In this document: one piece after another, positions 31,170 through 41,238 of the stretch | Numbering within the stretch: the stretch's first letter is position 1 | How the letters are laid out: each line of letters begins with the position of its first letter | Assembly (NCBI GenBank): GCA_012522695.1 | Contig: JAAYJX010000110.1 | Location: 1-52,348, forward strand | From: Erysipelotrichia bacterium | GTDB lineage: Bacteria > Bacillota_I > Bacilli_A > RFN20 > CAG-826 | Direction: 5' to 3' | Length of the DNA stretch: 52,348 bases | The notes under the pieces: model-generated | What the model saw: only the letters and a program-made list of their open reading frames with translations | The model's database searches: none | What the model was told of the DNA's origin: nothing | Made by a program: the position numbers and the translations under genes

Positions 31170-32726
31170 CTAATTATTCTTATAATTTAAAACACGAAAC
31201 TCAACTGTATATTTACCGCGATACTCATTCATAATTATATGACCATACAAGTTAATAAATTCATATTTGCTTAATTCTTTTTTTGGTAAATAAAAACCAA
31301 GTATTTTAGCAGAATTATCTAATAAAACTGATAAATGCTTATCGTTAGATATATATGTTAAATTACTTGTATTAACATTTTCTAAAACAAATAAAGGGGC
31401 TTTGAACCCTTCACCAAATGGGGCGAACTTTCTTATTGCTTCGTAGTTAACAAAGTTAATGTCTTCTTTTTGTATCGTCAAAATCTTTTCATCACTTTCA
31501 ATAAATTGATAAGTTTTTGCAAGATGAATAAAGTCTTTTTTGAAGTTTTCAAAGTCGCTTTTTTTAATTGAAACTCCTCCAGCAAAAATATGTCCACCAT
31601 AAGTGAGTAAATATTTTTCAAGTGAACCAAAAGCTTTAATAACATTGAATCCTTCCTTTGAACGAATACTTCCTTTTAAAACATCTTTATCTAAATCATT
31701 ACTCGTAAAGACGATTGTTGGCACTTGATATTCATTAACAAGGCGATTAGCAATTAAACCAATGAGTCCTTCTTTAATATCTAAGTTTAAAACAATGCCA
31801 CTAACGTCTTCTTCTACAACTAAATTATCAACAATTTCTTTTGTCATCTTTTTACGTGATTCGTTTATTTCATCAATGTATCTAGCATATTGATGAATAA
31901 GACGGATGTCTTCACTAACAAAATATTTAACAAGACGATTAATTTTTGTTGTCTCATCAACACGGCCAATCGCATTAATACGCGGAGCAATTTCCATTGC
32001 AATAACTTTTTCATCAATTTCTTTATGACCAACAAGCGCTGTAATTTGAGGATATGTATTTTCATTTAAATACTTAATTGTAAGTCTTACAACATCGCGG
32101 TTATAAGAAACTAATGGCATCATATCAGAAATTGTTGAAATGCCTGCTAGAGAAAGTAAATAAGGATCTACTTCATCTAAAAGTGCGCATGATAAAATAA
32201 AGCTCATTAACCCTGCACTTGCAGCTATATCGCCTAGTTTAGACAAACTAGGACGAAAAATAGCATAAGCATCCGGCAAAGTATCTTGCACTTCATGATG
32301 ATCGACGACAATCGTATCGATGTTATGTTCTTTAGCAAGTTTAATAGCGTCAAATGCACTAATCCCATTATCAACTAAAATAATTAAAGAATATCCGCCT
32401 TTAATAATATCTTCGACGCGATTAGTAGTTAAACCATAACCATCAAGATAACGCGAAGGAGCGTAATAACTTATTTTAGAATTAAGTTTTTCGAGTGTTT
32501 TTGTAATAATCGCTAAAGACATAATCCCATCACAATCATAATCACCATAAACAATTATTTTTTCTTTATTTTCAATAGCCTTAAATATCCGCTTTTTAAT
32601 TTTATCGATATTTAAAAGTTTTTGATCAAAACGCACATCATTTAAAGAAAGCGGACGAGTTAAATAGGCAAAGTCATCTTTACTAAGTGCATAATAATTT
32701 AAAAGTTTATTTAAAAAAGTATTCAT
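31170..32726 (-). CDS. recJ: Single-stranded-DNA-specific exonuclease RecJ (short form)
   Basis: VYGDYDCDGIMS, LVDNGISAFDAI, VVDHHEVQD, GGHIFAGGVSIKKSDF. Confidence 0.88.
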   Translation of the reverse strand: MNTFLNKLLNYYALSKDDFAYLTRPLSLNDVRFDQKLLNIDKIKKRIFKAIENKEKIIVYGDYDCDGIMSLAIITKTLEKLNSKISYYAPSRYLDGYGLTTNRVEDIIKGGYSLIILVDNGISAFDAIKLAKEHNIDTIVVDHHEVQDTLPDAYAIFRPSLSKLGDIAASAGLMSFILSCALLDEVDPYLLSLAGISTISDMMPLVSYNRDVVRLTIKYLNENTYPQITALVGHKEIDEKVIAMEIAPRINAIGRVDETTKINRLVKYFVSEDIRLIHQYARYIDEINESRKKMTKEIVDNLVVEEDVSGIVLNLDIKEGLIGLIANRLVNEYQVPTIVFTSNDLDKDVLKGSIRSKEGFNVIKAFGSLEKYLLTYGGHIFAGGVSIKKSDFENFKKDFIHLAKTYQFIESDEKILTIQKEDINFVNYEAIRKFAPFGEGFKAPLFVLENVNTSNLTYISNDKHLSVLLDNSAKILGFYLPKKELSKYEFINLYGHIIMNEYRGKYTVEFRVLNYKNN

Positions 32727-32732
32727 TATAAG

Positions 32733-32755
32733 AAAAAGGCTACAAATGTAGCCTT
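32733..32755 (-). terminator. Intrinsic terminator-like hairpin downstream of secDF
   Basis: AAGGCTACATTTGTAGCCTTTTT on the minus strand. Confidence 0.7.
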
Positions 32756-32763
32756 AACCAAAC

Positions 32764-35406
32764 TTAATCGTTAATCCCAATGAAAATCGTTTCTTCGGGT
32801 TCACCAGAAGTCGTTTTCCGAGGCGTGCGTTTTTTCGTCTTTTCACGTTCAGGTAAACTAATTTTATCTTTAAGAGCAGTTAAACCTTTTTCAAACATCA
32901 TCGATGATGGCCCTAAAAGCGTAACGATTAATAAAGTATTAAGTGCAACTCCTAATAAGTTTCCGGCAAAAATAATGCCAAAAGTAAACGGTCCAAAGCC
33001 AAAATAATTAATTGCCAAATAAGACATCATAATCGCGTAAATAAAAAGTGGACCGGCACTTAAAGCTACGCTTCTTAGCATAATTTCTTGACGGATTTCT
33101 TGACTTAAACGACGGGAGCGATCTTCTTTAATAAGTATTTTTTCTTTATCAAAATATAAAAGCGACATAAATAACGATAAGACCGCGACTAAAGGCACGA
33201 CTAAACTAATAATCGGCGTCAGGCTAATGCGCGTAATAACGAAAAAGCCAAGGGTTAAAAGTGAACTCAAAGCGCTAATTGAAAACGCTCCTAAAGCACG
33301 TGACAGGCGATAACGGAAGGCAAGATAAATAGTTGCCGCCGCAACACCAGCAAGCGTTCCTAAAACAATGTATAAAGTCGAAGGCTGTGTAACAACGTTT
33401 TGCGAAAGTTTAATACTAACTCCTGCTTCACCACCTTCAAGTGAATTAATATAATTGTTTAATAAAACTTCAAATGTATCACTATCAATCAGAACACTAC
33501 CAATAACAATTTCAGCATGAGCTTCAACATCATAATGTTTAGAAAAATTAATAATGTAATAGTTATATTTTGTTGTAATCGTTGTTTCAGCATCATAATC
33601 TTCACGACTTTCATGATCAATACTTTCGTATTTTAAAACTTCCCCATCAACAACGACAAATTGTAAAATTTCATCTTCTAAGTACTTCGTACTTTCAATA
33701 ACTGGGCTATCACTTGTAATCGTAATATAAGCACGTTGAACTTCTTGATAAGTATTTTTTTGATTAAAAATAGAGCCATTAACAAGGCCAAAAATAAGCA
33801 TCATAATAACTGAAACAAGGCCAACTGCTCCTGCGCCAATTGCGATTGGTTTTGCTTTTTTGGTAAAGTCTTTTTCTTGATATGGCCCAAAATACGTTTG
33901 TTTTTCTTCCTTAAGAAGATTTGGGACATGTTTTGCTTCGATATTAAAAACTTTATGATTATCTTGAAGGCTCGTTGTATTTGTTACAAGCCACATCATT
34001 ACTCGTAAGACAATTAAATTAATTACTAATCCAACAACCCCGCCGATAACGAGCATTGTTGCGAAGCTTTTAACTAAAGCGCCACTAATTAAATAGCTTA
34101 AGACGCCAACAAAAACACTAACTAAGGCGAGGTCAACGTTAAATAAAACCATCGCTTTTGATGATTCAGTTTGGGCTTTTTTATAATTACGACCACGATA
34201 AACTTCTTCTTTAAATTTGTTAATTTGTAAAATACCACTTAATAAAGAAGAGCCAACAATAAGAATTAAAGCTAATAAAGCAGCGATATTAAATTCAGCC
34301 ATAAACAAAATAAAAATGCCTAAACTAGCAAAAAATGTTATACCAATTGAAGTTATAACCGCTAAACTAGCTAGACGATAAAAGAAAACTAAAACGAGAG
34401 AGAGAACAACAAAAGCAATTAATGTGGCAATTAATGTTTTCGAAGTTGCTAAATTAATTGTTGCGCCATAATTTAATAAACTTTCAACATTAGCACTAAT
34501 TGGTGTCGTAATAATATTTAGTACTTCGTATTCATAAGCTCCGGCATTAAATAAACTTTTAACATAGTTAGCTAAATTATTAGCTTGCTTAATTTTAGAA
34601 GTATCGTAATTTCCTTCTTCATCGGCAAAGCCACTTAAAAACTTAATTTCACTATCTTTAACTTCGCTATTTTCATAATAAATATTTTTTGAATTAAAAG
34701 AGGCAATAATGCGCCGAGCAATTTTAGGATCTTCTTGAGCCTTATCATAGTCTTCGCCTTCTTGCCAATTAGCCCATAAAAAGATATTAGCCTTTGAACC
34801 ACTATCTTCTTCTGGTTCATCATTTGCTTTTTTTGGTAAGGGTTGTCTTGTTAAAATATCAGCATCTGGATCGATATCAACGTCTTTATCAACATCAAGA
34901 GCAGAATTTGCGGCATCAACTAATGTTTTAAAAGCACTCGGATCACTTAAAGGAATAATGACATAAGGCGCAATTCCTTCATAAACAATTCTTGCCTCGC
35001 TATCTTCAAAAACATCTTCATGCATTAAATGGACTGAGTGGTCTTGGGTTGAGATAGAAAAATCACCACCACTAAAACCTAGATAATTTTCTAAGTAATT
35101 GTATTCAGTATCGTTTTTAGCTGTTAAAGAGACGCGAACAAGGTCACTTCCTTCGGCTTCAATTTGGTAATTAGAGACGCCCCAACCTTTTAGGCGTTCA
35201 TCCATTATTTGGGCAACTTTTAAAGAAGCTTTTTCATCTTCAATTTCTAATTCTACATCTTCTTTATCAAAAAGTTGGTAAACAAATTGTTTACCATCTC
35301 GATAATCTAAATTTTGTGAACCTTTTGTTAGGGTTGGGTTAATTCCAACACCAATCGCAATAAAAGTTGAAACAGCTAAGGTAATGTAAGCTATGAGTCG
35401 TCGCAT
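32764..35406 (-). CDS. secDF: Protein translocase subunit SecDF
   Basis: About 12 hydrophobic helices, two RND-like halves, adjacent to recJ as in Bacilli. Confidence 0.85.
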   Translation of the reverse strand: MRRLIAYITLAVSTFIAIGVGINPTLTKGSQNLDYRDGKQFVYQLFDKEDVELEIEDEKASLKVAQIMDERLKGWGVSNYQIEAEGSDLVRVSLTAKNDTEYNYLENYLGFSGGDFSISTQDHSVHLMHEDVFEDSEARIVYEGIAPYVIIPLSDPSAFKTLVDAANSALDVDKDVDIDPDADILTRQPLPKKANDEPEEDSGSKANIFLWANWQEGEDYDKAQEDPKIARRIIASFNSKNIYYENSEVKDSEIKFLSGFADEEGNYDTSKIKQANNLANYVKSLFNAGAYEYEVLNIITTPISANVESLLNYGATINLATSKTLIATLIAFVVLSLVLVFFYRLASLAVITSIGITFFASLGIFILFMAEFNIAALLALILIVGSSLLSGILQINKFKEEVYRGRNYKKAQTESSKAMVLFNVDLALVSVFVGVLSYLISGALVKSFATMLVIGGVVGLVINLIVLRVMMWLVTNTTSLQDNHKVFNIEAKHVPNLLKEEKQTYFGPYQEKDFTKKAKPIAIGAGAVGLVSVIMMLIFGLVNGSIFNQKNTYQEVQRAYITITSDSPVIESTKYLEDEILQFVVVDGEVLKYESIDHESREDYDAETTITTKYNYYIINFSKHYDVEAHAEIVIGSVLIDSDTFEVLLNNYINSLEGGEAGVSIKLSQNVVTQPSTLYIVLGTLAGVAAATIYLAFRYRLSRALGAFSISALSSLLTLGFFVITRISLTPIISLVVPLVAVLSLFMSLLYFDKEKILIKEDRSRRLSQEIRQEIMLRSVALSAGPLFIYAIMMSYLAINYFGFGPFTFGIIFAGNLLGVALNTLLIVTLLGPSSMMFEKGLTALKDKISLPEREKTKKRTPRKTTSGEPEETIFIGIND

Positions 35407-35580
35407 ATTTTTCCTCCGTAATGGTAAGATTTTTTCTTTTCTAAGCGCCTATATTTTAAATTAATACTTAATTTAGGCTTGCTTATATAACATACTACTT
35501 TTAATGTTAGAATGCAACGAGGAATTTTTTCCTCTGTCTTTTGTAAAAACACCGAAAGTCTTTTAAATTAGGAAATTAAT

Positions 35581-36588
35581 TTAAAAAAGTTTCTTTTGAT
35601 GATTTTTCTTTAAATGAGCATACGCCTTCTCACTCACCACCCGCCCTCGTGGTGTGCGATTTATTAAGCCGATTTGTAATAAATACGGTTCATAAACATC
35701 TTCTAAATTCATTATTTCTTCACCAATTGCACTAGCAACGGCTTCTAAACCAACCGGGCCGCCATGAAAACGTTCGATAATTGCTGTTAAATAACGAATA
35801 TCAACATCATCTAGCCCCAAACAATCAACTTTTAAAGCATCTAACGCCTTAAGGGCATCTTCTTGTGAAATATCGTTTTTACGAGCGTAATTGGCAAAAT
35901 CACGAACACGACGGAAAAGCCGATTCGCAATTCTTGGTGTTCCCCTACTTCTTTTAGCAATTAAACTAGTCGCTTTTTCACTAATTGGTGTCTTTAAAAC
36001 ACCAGACGTTCGCGTAATAATTCCTGCAATTTCTTTTTCATTATAAAAATTAATTTTTTCAACAATACCAAAACGACTTCTTAGTGGTGCACTTAAATCA
36101 CCAGCACGTGTCGTTGCGCCAATTAAAGTAAAAGGTGCTAGTGTTAAGTTAATTGTTTTAGAAGATCCATCTCGCGGCAATAAAATCGAAAGTTGAAAAT
36201 CTTCCATCGCACTATATAAAACTTCTTCGACAACACGGGGAAGACGATGAATTTCATCAATAAATAAAATATCGCCAGGTTCTAAATCAGCTAAAATAGC
36301 TGCTAAGTCGCCCGTTCTTTCAATTGATGGACCATTAATAACACGTATTTTGCCTTTCATTTCATTAGCAATAACGTAGGCTAGTGTCGTTTTACCTAAA
36401 CCTGGTGGACCATAAATTAAAACATGATCAAGTGTTTCTCCACGATGAAGAGCTGCACCCATAAAAACACGAAGATTACTTTTTAAAGATTCTTGGCCGA
36501 TATATTCATTTAAATATTGGGGCCTTAAACTTATTTCAACTTCTTCTTCAAGGGCGTTTTTTTTCGCATCTAATAATCGCTCACTCAT
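35581..36588 (-). CDS. ruvB: Holliday junction branch migration ATPase RuvB
   Basis: LRPQYLNEYIGQE, LIYGPPGLGKTTLAYVIANE, LFIDEIHRL, RSRFGI, NRTPRGRV. Confidence 0.95.
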   Translation of the reverse strand: MSERLLDAKKNALEEEVEISLRPQYLNEYIGQESLKSNLRVFMGAALHRGETLDHVLIYGPPGLGKTTLAYVIANEMKGKIRVINGPSIERTGDLAAILADLEPGDILFIDEIHRLPRVVEEVLYSAMEDFQLSILLPRDGSSKTINLTLAPFTLIGATTRAGDLSAPLRSRFGIVEKINFYNEKEIAGIITRTSGVLKTPISEKATSLIAKRSRGTPRIANRLFRRVRDFANYARKNDISQEDALKALDALKVDCLGLDDVDIRYLTAIIERFHGGPVGLEAVASAIGEEIMNLEDVYEPYLLQIGLINRTPRGRVVSEKAYAHLKKNHQKKLF

Positions 36589-37142
36589 ACTTTTTTAAGT
36601 TTTTTTAAGGCTAGACGAAGAATCTCTTCGTTTGTTGCTTCTTTTTCATTAATTGTCGCTAAAACATTTTCAATTTCTTTTACGCGGTAACCTAAACCTT
36701 TAAGTGCATCTTTAACTTCGTCGTATTGATTAGGATTACCACTAGGAATTCCTGTTAATTGTCCTTTTAAATCTAAAATAATTTGACTCGCAGCTTTAGC
36801 ACCAATACCAGGTAATTTTTTTAAAAATGTAATGTTATTTGCAGCAATGGCGGCCATTAAATTTTCAGCAGTCGTTGCCGACATTGCTCCTAGAGCCGTT
36901 CTTGGACCAATACCTTTGACAGTAATTAAAGATAAAAAAGCTTCTTTTTCAAATTCACTTGCAAAGCCAACTAAATATTGTTCATCTTCACGCACGACTT
37001 GATGTAAATAAATTTTAACATTTTGACCAACTTCATAAGCTTCGATATGTGGAGTATAAACTAAATAACCCATCATCCCAACTTCAATGACGAGGTAATC
37101 TTTATGTAATGAAACAATTTGTCCTTTGAAATAATAATACAT
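36585..37142 (-). CDS. ruvA: Holliday junction DNA helicase RuvA (likely start MYYYFKG at 37142)
   Basis: FKGQIVSLHKDYLVIEVGMMGYLVYTP, LITVKGIGPRTALGAM, KLPGIGAKAASQIILDLK. Confidence 0.93.
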   Translation of the reverse strand: MYYYFKGQIVSLHKDYLVIEVGMMGYLVYTPHIEAYEVGQNVKIYLHQVVREDEQYLVGFASEFEKEAFLSLITVKGIGPRTALGAMSATTAENLMAAIAANNITFLKKLPGIGAKAASQIILDLKGQLTGIPSGNPNQYDEVKDALKGLGYRVKEIENVLATINEKEATNEEILRLALKKLKKV

Positions 37143-37146
37143 ACTA

Positions 37147-37245
37147 CTAATGATATATAAAGATAAAAGATACAATTATCATCAAAATTGCTAAAGCACT
37201 TAATAGGGCTGGCAAAGTATTAATGGTTTTTTCTTTTTCTTTCAC
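37147..37245 (-). CDS. Putative 32-aa single-pass membrane microprotein upstream of ruvA
   Basis: GTG-initiated frame: MKEKEKTINTLPALLSALAILMIIVSFIFIYH-stop; charged N-terminus then a TM segment; no clear Shine-Dalgarno. Confidence 0.35.
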   Translation of the reverse strand: MKEKEKTINTLPALLSALAILMIIVSFIFIYH

Positions 37246-37309
37246 GGTTATAACATTATAAGTTTATCTTAAAAGATAAAGAAAATAAAGAAAAACTGCT
37301 CGTTCTTAT

Positions 37310-38053
37310 TTATTTTTTATCGCGTTGATATTTTTTAGGACGGGCTACACTTCTTAATTTATGTAAATTAATTCGATGAAGGCGTTGTATTTTTTTCTTA
37401 CTTTCTTTAGTAATTTTCTTTTTTAATAAAAAATCATCGAGTTCTTTATATGTAAAACCAAAATCATCTTCATCATTTTGTAAAGGCGATAAACCGGCCG
37501 AGGGCACTTTATTAATAATTTGATCAGGCAAACCTAAAAGCTTTGCCGCTTCATATACTTCACTTTTTAAAAGATGAAAAATCGGCATGATGTCTGCTGC
37601 TCCATCACCGTGCTTAGTAAAATAGCCAACATATCTTTCACTAGCGTTATCTGTTCCTAAAACTAAAGCTTGATGAACTTGTGCATAGGCATATAAAGTA
37701 ACCATTCGTAAACGCACTTTAACATTTTGTAAAGATGCTTCTACAAACTTGTTATTATCAAAATTATAAGATTTTATTAATTCATCATATGCGTGACTTA
37801 AATCAATAACTTGATATGCAACATTTAATTTTTCACATAAAGCAATTGCAAGTTTAGCGTCTTCTTCTAATGAATGAATAGGCAAAATATAAGCAAGAAC
37901 ATTTTGTTCGCCAACAGCATTTTTAGCTAAAGCTAAAACAAGAGCAGAGTCAATTCCTCCGCTAACGCCTAAAACGTATTTTTGTAATTTGCTTTTTACT
38001 AAATACTTTTGTAAATAGTTTTCAATTTCTTTTAGATAGTTTTCTAGTTTCAT
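37310..38053 (-). CDS. nadE: NAD+ synthase (ammonia-dependent type)
   Basis: YVLGVSGGIDSALVLALA, LGTDNASERYVGYFTKHGDGAADIMPI, KSEVYEAAKLLGLP. Confidence 0.9.
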   Translation of the reverse strand: MKLENYLKEIENYLQKYLVKSKLQKYVLGVSGGIDSALVLALAKNAVGEQNVLAYILPIHSLEEDAKLAIALCEKLNVAYQVIDLSHAYDELIKSYNFDNNKFVEASLQNVKVRLRMVTLYAYAQVHQALVLGTDNASERYVGYFTKHGDGAADIMPIFHLLKSEVYEAAKLLGLPDQIINKVPSAGLSPLQNDEDDFGFTYKELDDFLLKKKITKESKKKIQRLHRINLHKLRSVARPKKYQRDKK

Positions 38054-38057
38054 ACTT

Positions 38058-39335
38058 TTATTCTATGTATTCAAACTCAAAATCGCAAAGAAAAACTGTA
38101 TCGCCTGTTTTAGCGCCGGCTAATTGTAATTTTTCTTCCACACCAATTTTTCTTAAATAACTTAACAATTTCAATAAGCCTTGATCAGTTGATAAATTAA
38201 TTAAATTATAAGTTCTTTCGACTCTTTCGCCTTCAATACGAAAAACACCTTCTTTAAGACGAACGATTGAAAAAATATCTTCATAGTCTTTCGTCGCATC
38301 ATAAATACGAACTTTTTCAATTTCACCTTCTTTTGAAACAATCGGAAAAGAAGGCGTTTCTTTTAATAAATCAGCGCACGCGTAAAGCAACTCTTTAATT
38401 CCTTCGTTTGTTAAGGCACTTAACGGATACACTTTTTGCTTTAATTTCTTTTCAAGTTTAAGGCGTTTTTCTTCACTACCGCTTTCGTCCATTTTACTCG
38501 CACATATAATCGTTGGTCGTTTTGTTAAATTGTAACCATATTTTTCTAATTCACTATTAATTACTAAATAATCATTATACGGATCACGATCACTTGCCAT
38601 ATCAATTAAATGAACTAAAACGCGGCATCTTTCAATATGTCTTAAAAACGTTAAACCAAGCCCTTTCCCTAAATGTGCATTTTCAATTAAACCTGGTAAA
38701 TCCGCCATAACAAACGATTCATCTTCACTAACACTAACAACACCTAAATTAGGCGATAGAGTCGTAAAAGGATAATGGTCAATTTGTGGGTTTGCATTCG
38801 AAACAACACTTAAAAGTGTTGATTTACCAGCATTTGGAAAACCAACGAGGCCAACATCAGCAAGTAATTTTAATTCTAAAATAATTTCTTTATCTTCGCC
38901 AGGAAGGCCATTTTCAGCTACTTTTGGTGCACGATTACGCGAGCTTTTAAAAGCGGCATTTCCTCGTCCACCGCGTCCACCTTTAGCAACAACAAAAGTA
39001 CTTCCTTCTTCATTTAAATCAAAAAGAAAACTTTTATTCTTTGCTTCGTAAACAATTGTACCAACTGGAACTTTAATAACGACATCTTTTGCACTACGTC
39101 CATATTGATTTTTATTCGCACCATTTTGACCATTTTCACCGCGAATAATTTTCCTACGATATAAATGAAATAAAGTATTAAAATCAGTTGAGGCTTCAAA
39201 AATGATTGAAGCGCCACGTCCTCCATTGCCACCAGCCGGACCACCACGAGGAATATATTTTTCACGTAAAAAAGCGATAACACCATCGCCACCTTTACCA
39301 GAAACAACATTTAATTTAATGCGATCTACAAACAT
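38058..39335 (-). CDS. obgE: Obg GTPase
   Basis: FVDRIKLNVVSGKGGDGVIAFLREKYIPRGGPAGGNGGRGA, VGFPNAGKSTLLSVVS, DLPGLIENAHLGKGLG. Confidence 0.95.
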   Translation of the reverse strand: MFVDRIKLNVVSGKGGDGVIAFLREKYIPRGGPAGGNGGRGASIIFEASTDFNTLFHLYRRKIIRGENGQNGANKNQYGRSAKDVVIKVPVGTIVYEAKNKSFLFDLNEEGSTFVVAKGGRGGRGNAAFKSSRNRAPKVAENGLPGEDKEIILELKLLADVGLVGFPNAGKSTLLSVVSNANPQIDHYPFTTLSPNLGVVSVSEDESFVMADLPGLIENAHLGKGLGLTFLRHIERCRVLVHLIDMASDRDPYNDYLVINSELEKYGYNLTKRPTIICASKMDESGSEEKRLKLEKKLKQKVYPLSALTNEGIKELLYACADLLKETPSFPIVSKEGEIEKVRIYDATKDYEDIFSIVRLKEGVFRIEGERVERTYNLINLSTDQGLLKLLSYLRKIGVEEKLQLAGAKTGDTVFLCDFEFEYIE

Positions 39336-39340
39336 ATTTT

Positions 39341-40060
39341 TTAAAAATAATAATTTTTATTATTTCTTTTGATTTTAAAAACATCTTTAAAAAAGATGAC
39401 ACTACTACGGAAGGCACTAACTTTACTATCTTCATCATTTTCCCAAATAACAGGAAATTGTTTAACTTTTAAATTATTTAATTTAGCGATGTATAAATAT
39501 TCAACATCAAAAGCAAAACCATTAATAATTTGTTTTTCGGCCATCTTTTTGGCATACTCGGTTTTAATAGCTTTAAAACCACATTGTGTATCTTTATAAC
39601 GAAACTTAAAAGTTGTATTAACAATAACTCGGCATGAGCGACCAATAAAACGTCTTAATAAACCTTGTTTTTTTGCTAAGACGCTTTCTTTTAAATGACG
39701 TGAGCCCACAAAAAAATCAATATCGTTTTCTTCTGCTATTAAATAATCAAAAGCACTTAGATGCGTTGAAAGATCAGCGTCCATATAAACAACATAATCA
39801 CCACTTGCTTGTTCGATGCCAAATTTTACTGCTCCGCCTTTACCGCGATTAAGATCATAACCTAAAGGTAAGACGTGAGGTATTTTTAAATTTTGAAAAA
39901 TTTCTTTCGTATTATCTTTTGAACCATCATTAACAAGAATAATTTCATAAGAAAGTTTTTTGTCTTCTAAAAAGGGAATAATGTGGTTGTTTAAATTATC
40001 GACGATTTTGTTTCCTTCGTTGTAACACGGAATAACAATTGAGAGTTTTTTAAATTTCAT
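39341..40060 (-). CDS. Family 2 glycosyltransferase (dolichyl-phosphate glucosyl/mannosyltransferase-like)
   Basis: SIVIPCYNEGNKI, LVNDGSKDNT, GKGGAVKFGIEQASGDYVVYMDADLSTH, KDTQCGFKA. Confidence 0.85.
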   Translation of the reverse strand: MKFKKLSIVIPCYNEGNKIVDNLNNHIIPFLEDKKLSYEIILVNDGSKDNTKEIFQNLKIPHVLPLGYDLNRGKGGAVKFGIEQASGDYVVYMDADLSTHLSAFDYLIAEENDIDFFVGSRHLKESVLAKKQGLLRRFIGRSCRVIVNTTFKFRYKDTQCGFKAIKTEYAKKMAEKQIINGFAFDVEYLYIAKLNNLKVKQFPVIWENDEDSKVSAFRSSVIFFKDVFKIKRNNKNYYF

Positions 40061-40087
40061 AATTTTATTTTATCTTTTTTTTACAAA

Positions 40088-40112
40088 AAAGACCACATTT
40101 GTGGCCTTTTAT
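40088..40112 (-). terminator. Intrinsic terminator downstream of rpmA
   Basis: AAAAGGCCACAAATGTGGTCTTTTTT on the minus strand. Confidence 0.75.
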
Positions 40113-40127
40113 TTTGTCTTTACTAAT

Positions 40128-40415
40128 TTATGCTTCAAGAGCGTAAACGCTTACGCGTGTTTTGTTTTTGCCAAGGCGTTCATATTTTACAACACCATCA
40201 ATCGTTGCAAAAATTGTATCATCGCCTCCACGCATTGTATTTTTACCAGGATAAATCTTTGTTCCTCTTTGACGATAAATAATCGAACCTGCTGTCGCAT
40301 ATTGGCCATCGCCTTTTTTTGCACCTAAACGTTTCGATTGTGAATCACGACCGTTTTTTGTTGAACCAACACCTTTTTTCGAAGCAAAGAATTGTAAATT
40401 TAATTTATATAACAT
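40128..40415 (-). CDS. rpmA: 50S ribosomal protein L27 with cleavable N-terminal extension
   Basis: [45 protein letters not shown] Prp-type site. Confidence 0.93.
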   Translation of the reverse strand: MLYKLNLQFFASKKGVGSTKNGRDSQSKRLGAKKGDGQYATAGSIIYRQRGTKIYPGKNTMRGGDDTIFATIDGVVKYERLGKNKTRVSVYALEA

Positions 40416-40416
40416 T

Positions 40417-40737
40417 TTATTCACTTTCCTTTCTAATAATTTTAATATTTTGTGGATAAGAGTGAGCAATTGTTTTTAATTGCGTAAGCATTGTTTCTAA
40501 GATGATTTGATCTTTAAGACTAATGCTTTCACTCGCTTTAATTTTCACATATCCAGAATCTTTAACTTGAATTTGAATCATTTCTTGATTTGGCGTCAAG
40601 GCGTTAAGACCACCAAAGGTAATTGCCGAGACAGCGCTACAAACGAGATCTTTACCAGGTTCACCGCTATAGGCATGACCTTTAACTTCAAGAAACGTCA
40701 TTTTTTCATTAACTTGTGAATACGTGACTTTGATCAT
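40417..40737 (-). CDS. prp: Ribosomal-processing cysteine protease Prp
   Basis: [30 protein letters not shown]; catalytic His and Cys motifs, between rplU and rpmA. Confidence 0.9.
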   Translation of the reverse strand: MIKVTYSQVNEKMTFLEVKGHAYSGEPGKDLVCSAVSAITFGGLNALTPNQEMIQIQVKDSGYVKIKASESISLKDQIILETMLTQLKTIAHSYPQNIKIIRKESE

Positions 40738-40739
40738 AA

Positions 40740-41048
40740 TTAACCGTTAATCGTTTCAATAACTAAACAAGTATACGGTTGACGATGACCCATTGTTTTA
40801 CGAACGTTTTTCTTTCTCTTATATTTGAAGATGCGTAATTTTTTACTTAAACCTTGTTTAACGACTTTAGCTACTACAGTTGCATCTTTCAGATAAGGAG
40901 TGCCGACTTTAGCTTTTTTATCGCTAATTAATAAAACCTTATCAAATGTATAAGAAGAATCGACGTCCGCTTTTAGTTTTTCAACATAAATTGTTTGGCC
41001 AACCTCAACTTTGAGTTGTTTTCCGCCAGTTTCAATAATTGCGTACAT
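40740..41048 (-). CDS. rplU: 50S ribosomal protein L21
   Basis: [25 protein letters not shown]... [24 protein letters not shown]. Confidence 0.93.
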   Translation of the reverse strand: MYAIIETGGKQLKVEVGQTIYVEKLKADVDSSYTFDKVLLISDKKAKVGTPYLKDATVVAKVVKQGLSKKLRIFKYKRKKNVRKTMGHRQPYTCLVIETING

Positions 41049-41054
41049 AGTTCC

Positions 41055-41170
41055 CTCCTCTTTATTCACTTATGACTCGCTATAAAGGTCAATCATCATT
41101 GATTCGTTAATTACCTTTTCTAGGCGGTTGAAGCTCGTGAGGCGACAACGTATGCTATTATAAACACATT
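41055..41170 (-). promoter_or_regulatory. Possible L21 leader (structured 5' UTR of rplU)
   Basis: Relatively GC-richer noncoding leader immediately upstream of rplU; position matches the known L21 leader, structure not computed. Confidence 0.4.
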
Positions 41171-41238
41171 TATAAGTTTTGACAACCTTTTTTAACTATT
41201 GTTAACTAGATTTTTATTATAAATGTGAAAACTTTGTT

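Noticed and set aside
40450-40460. Perfect DnaA-box-like TGTGGATAA
   Set aside because: Lies within the prp coding sequence with no CTA repeats or other boxes nearby; likely chance.
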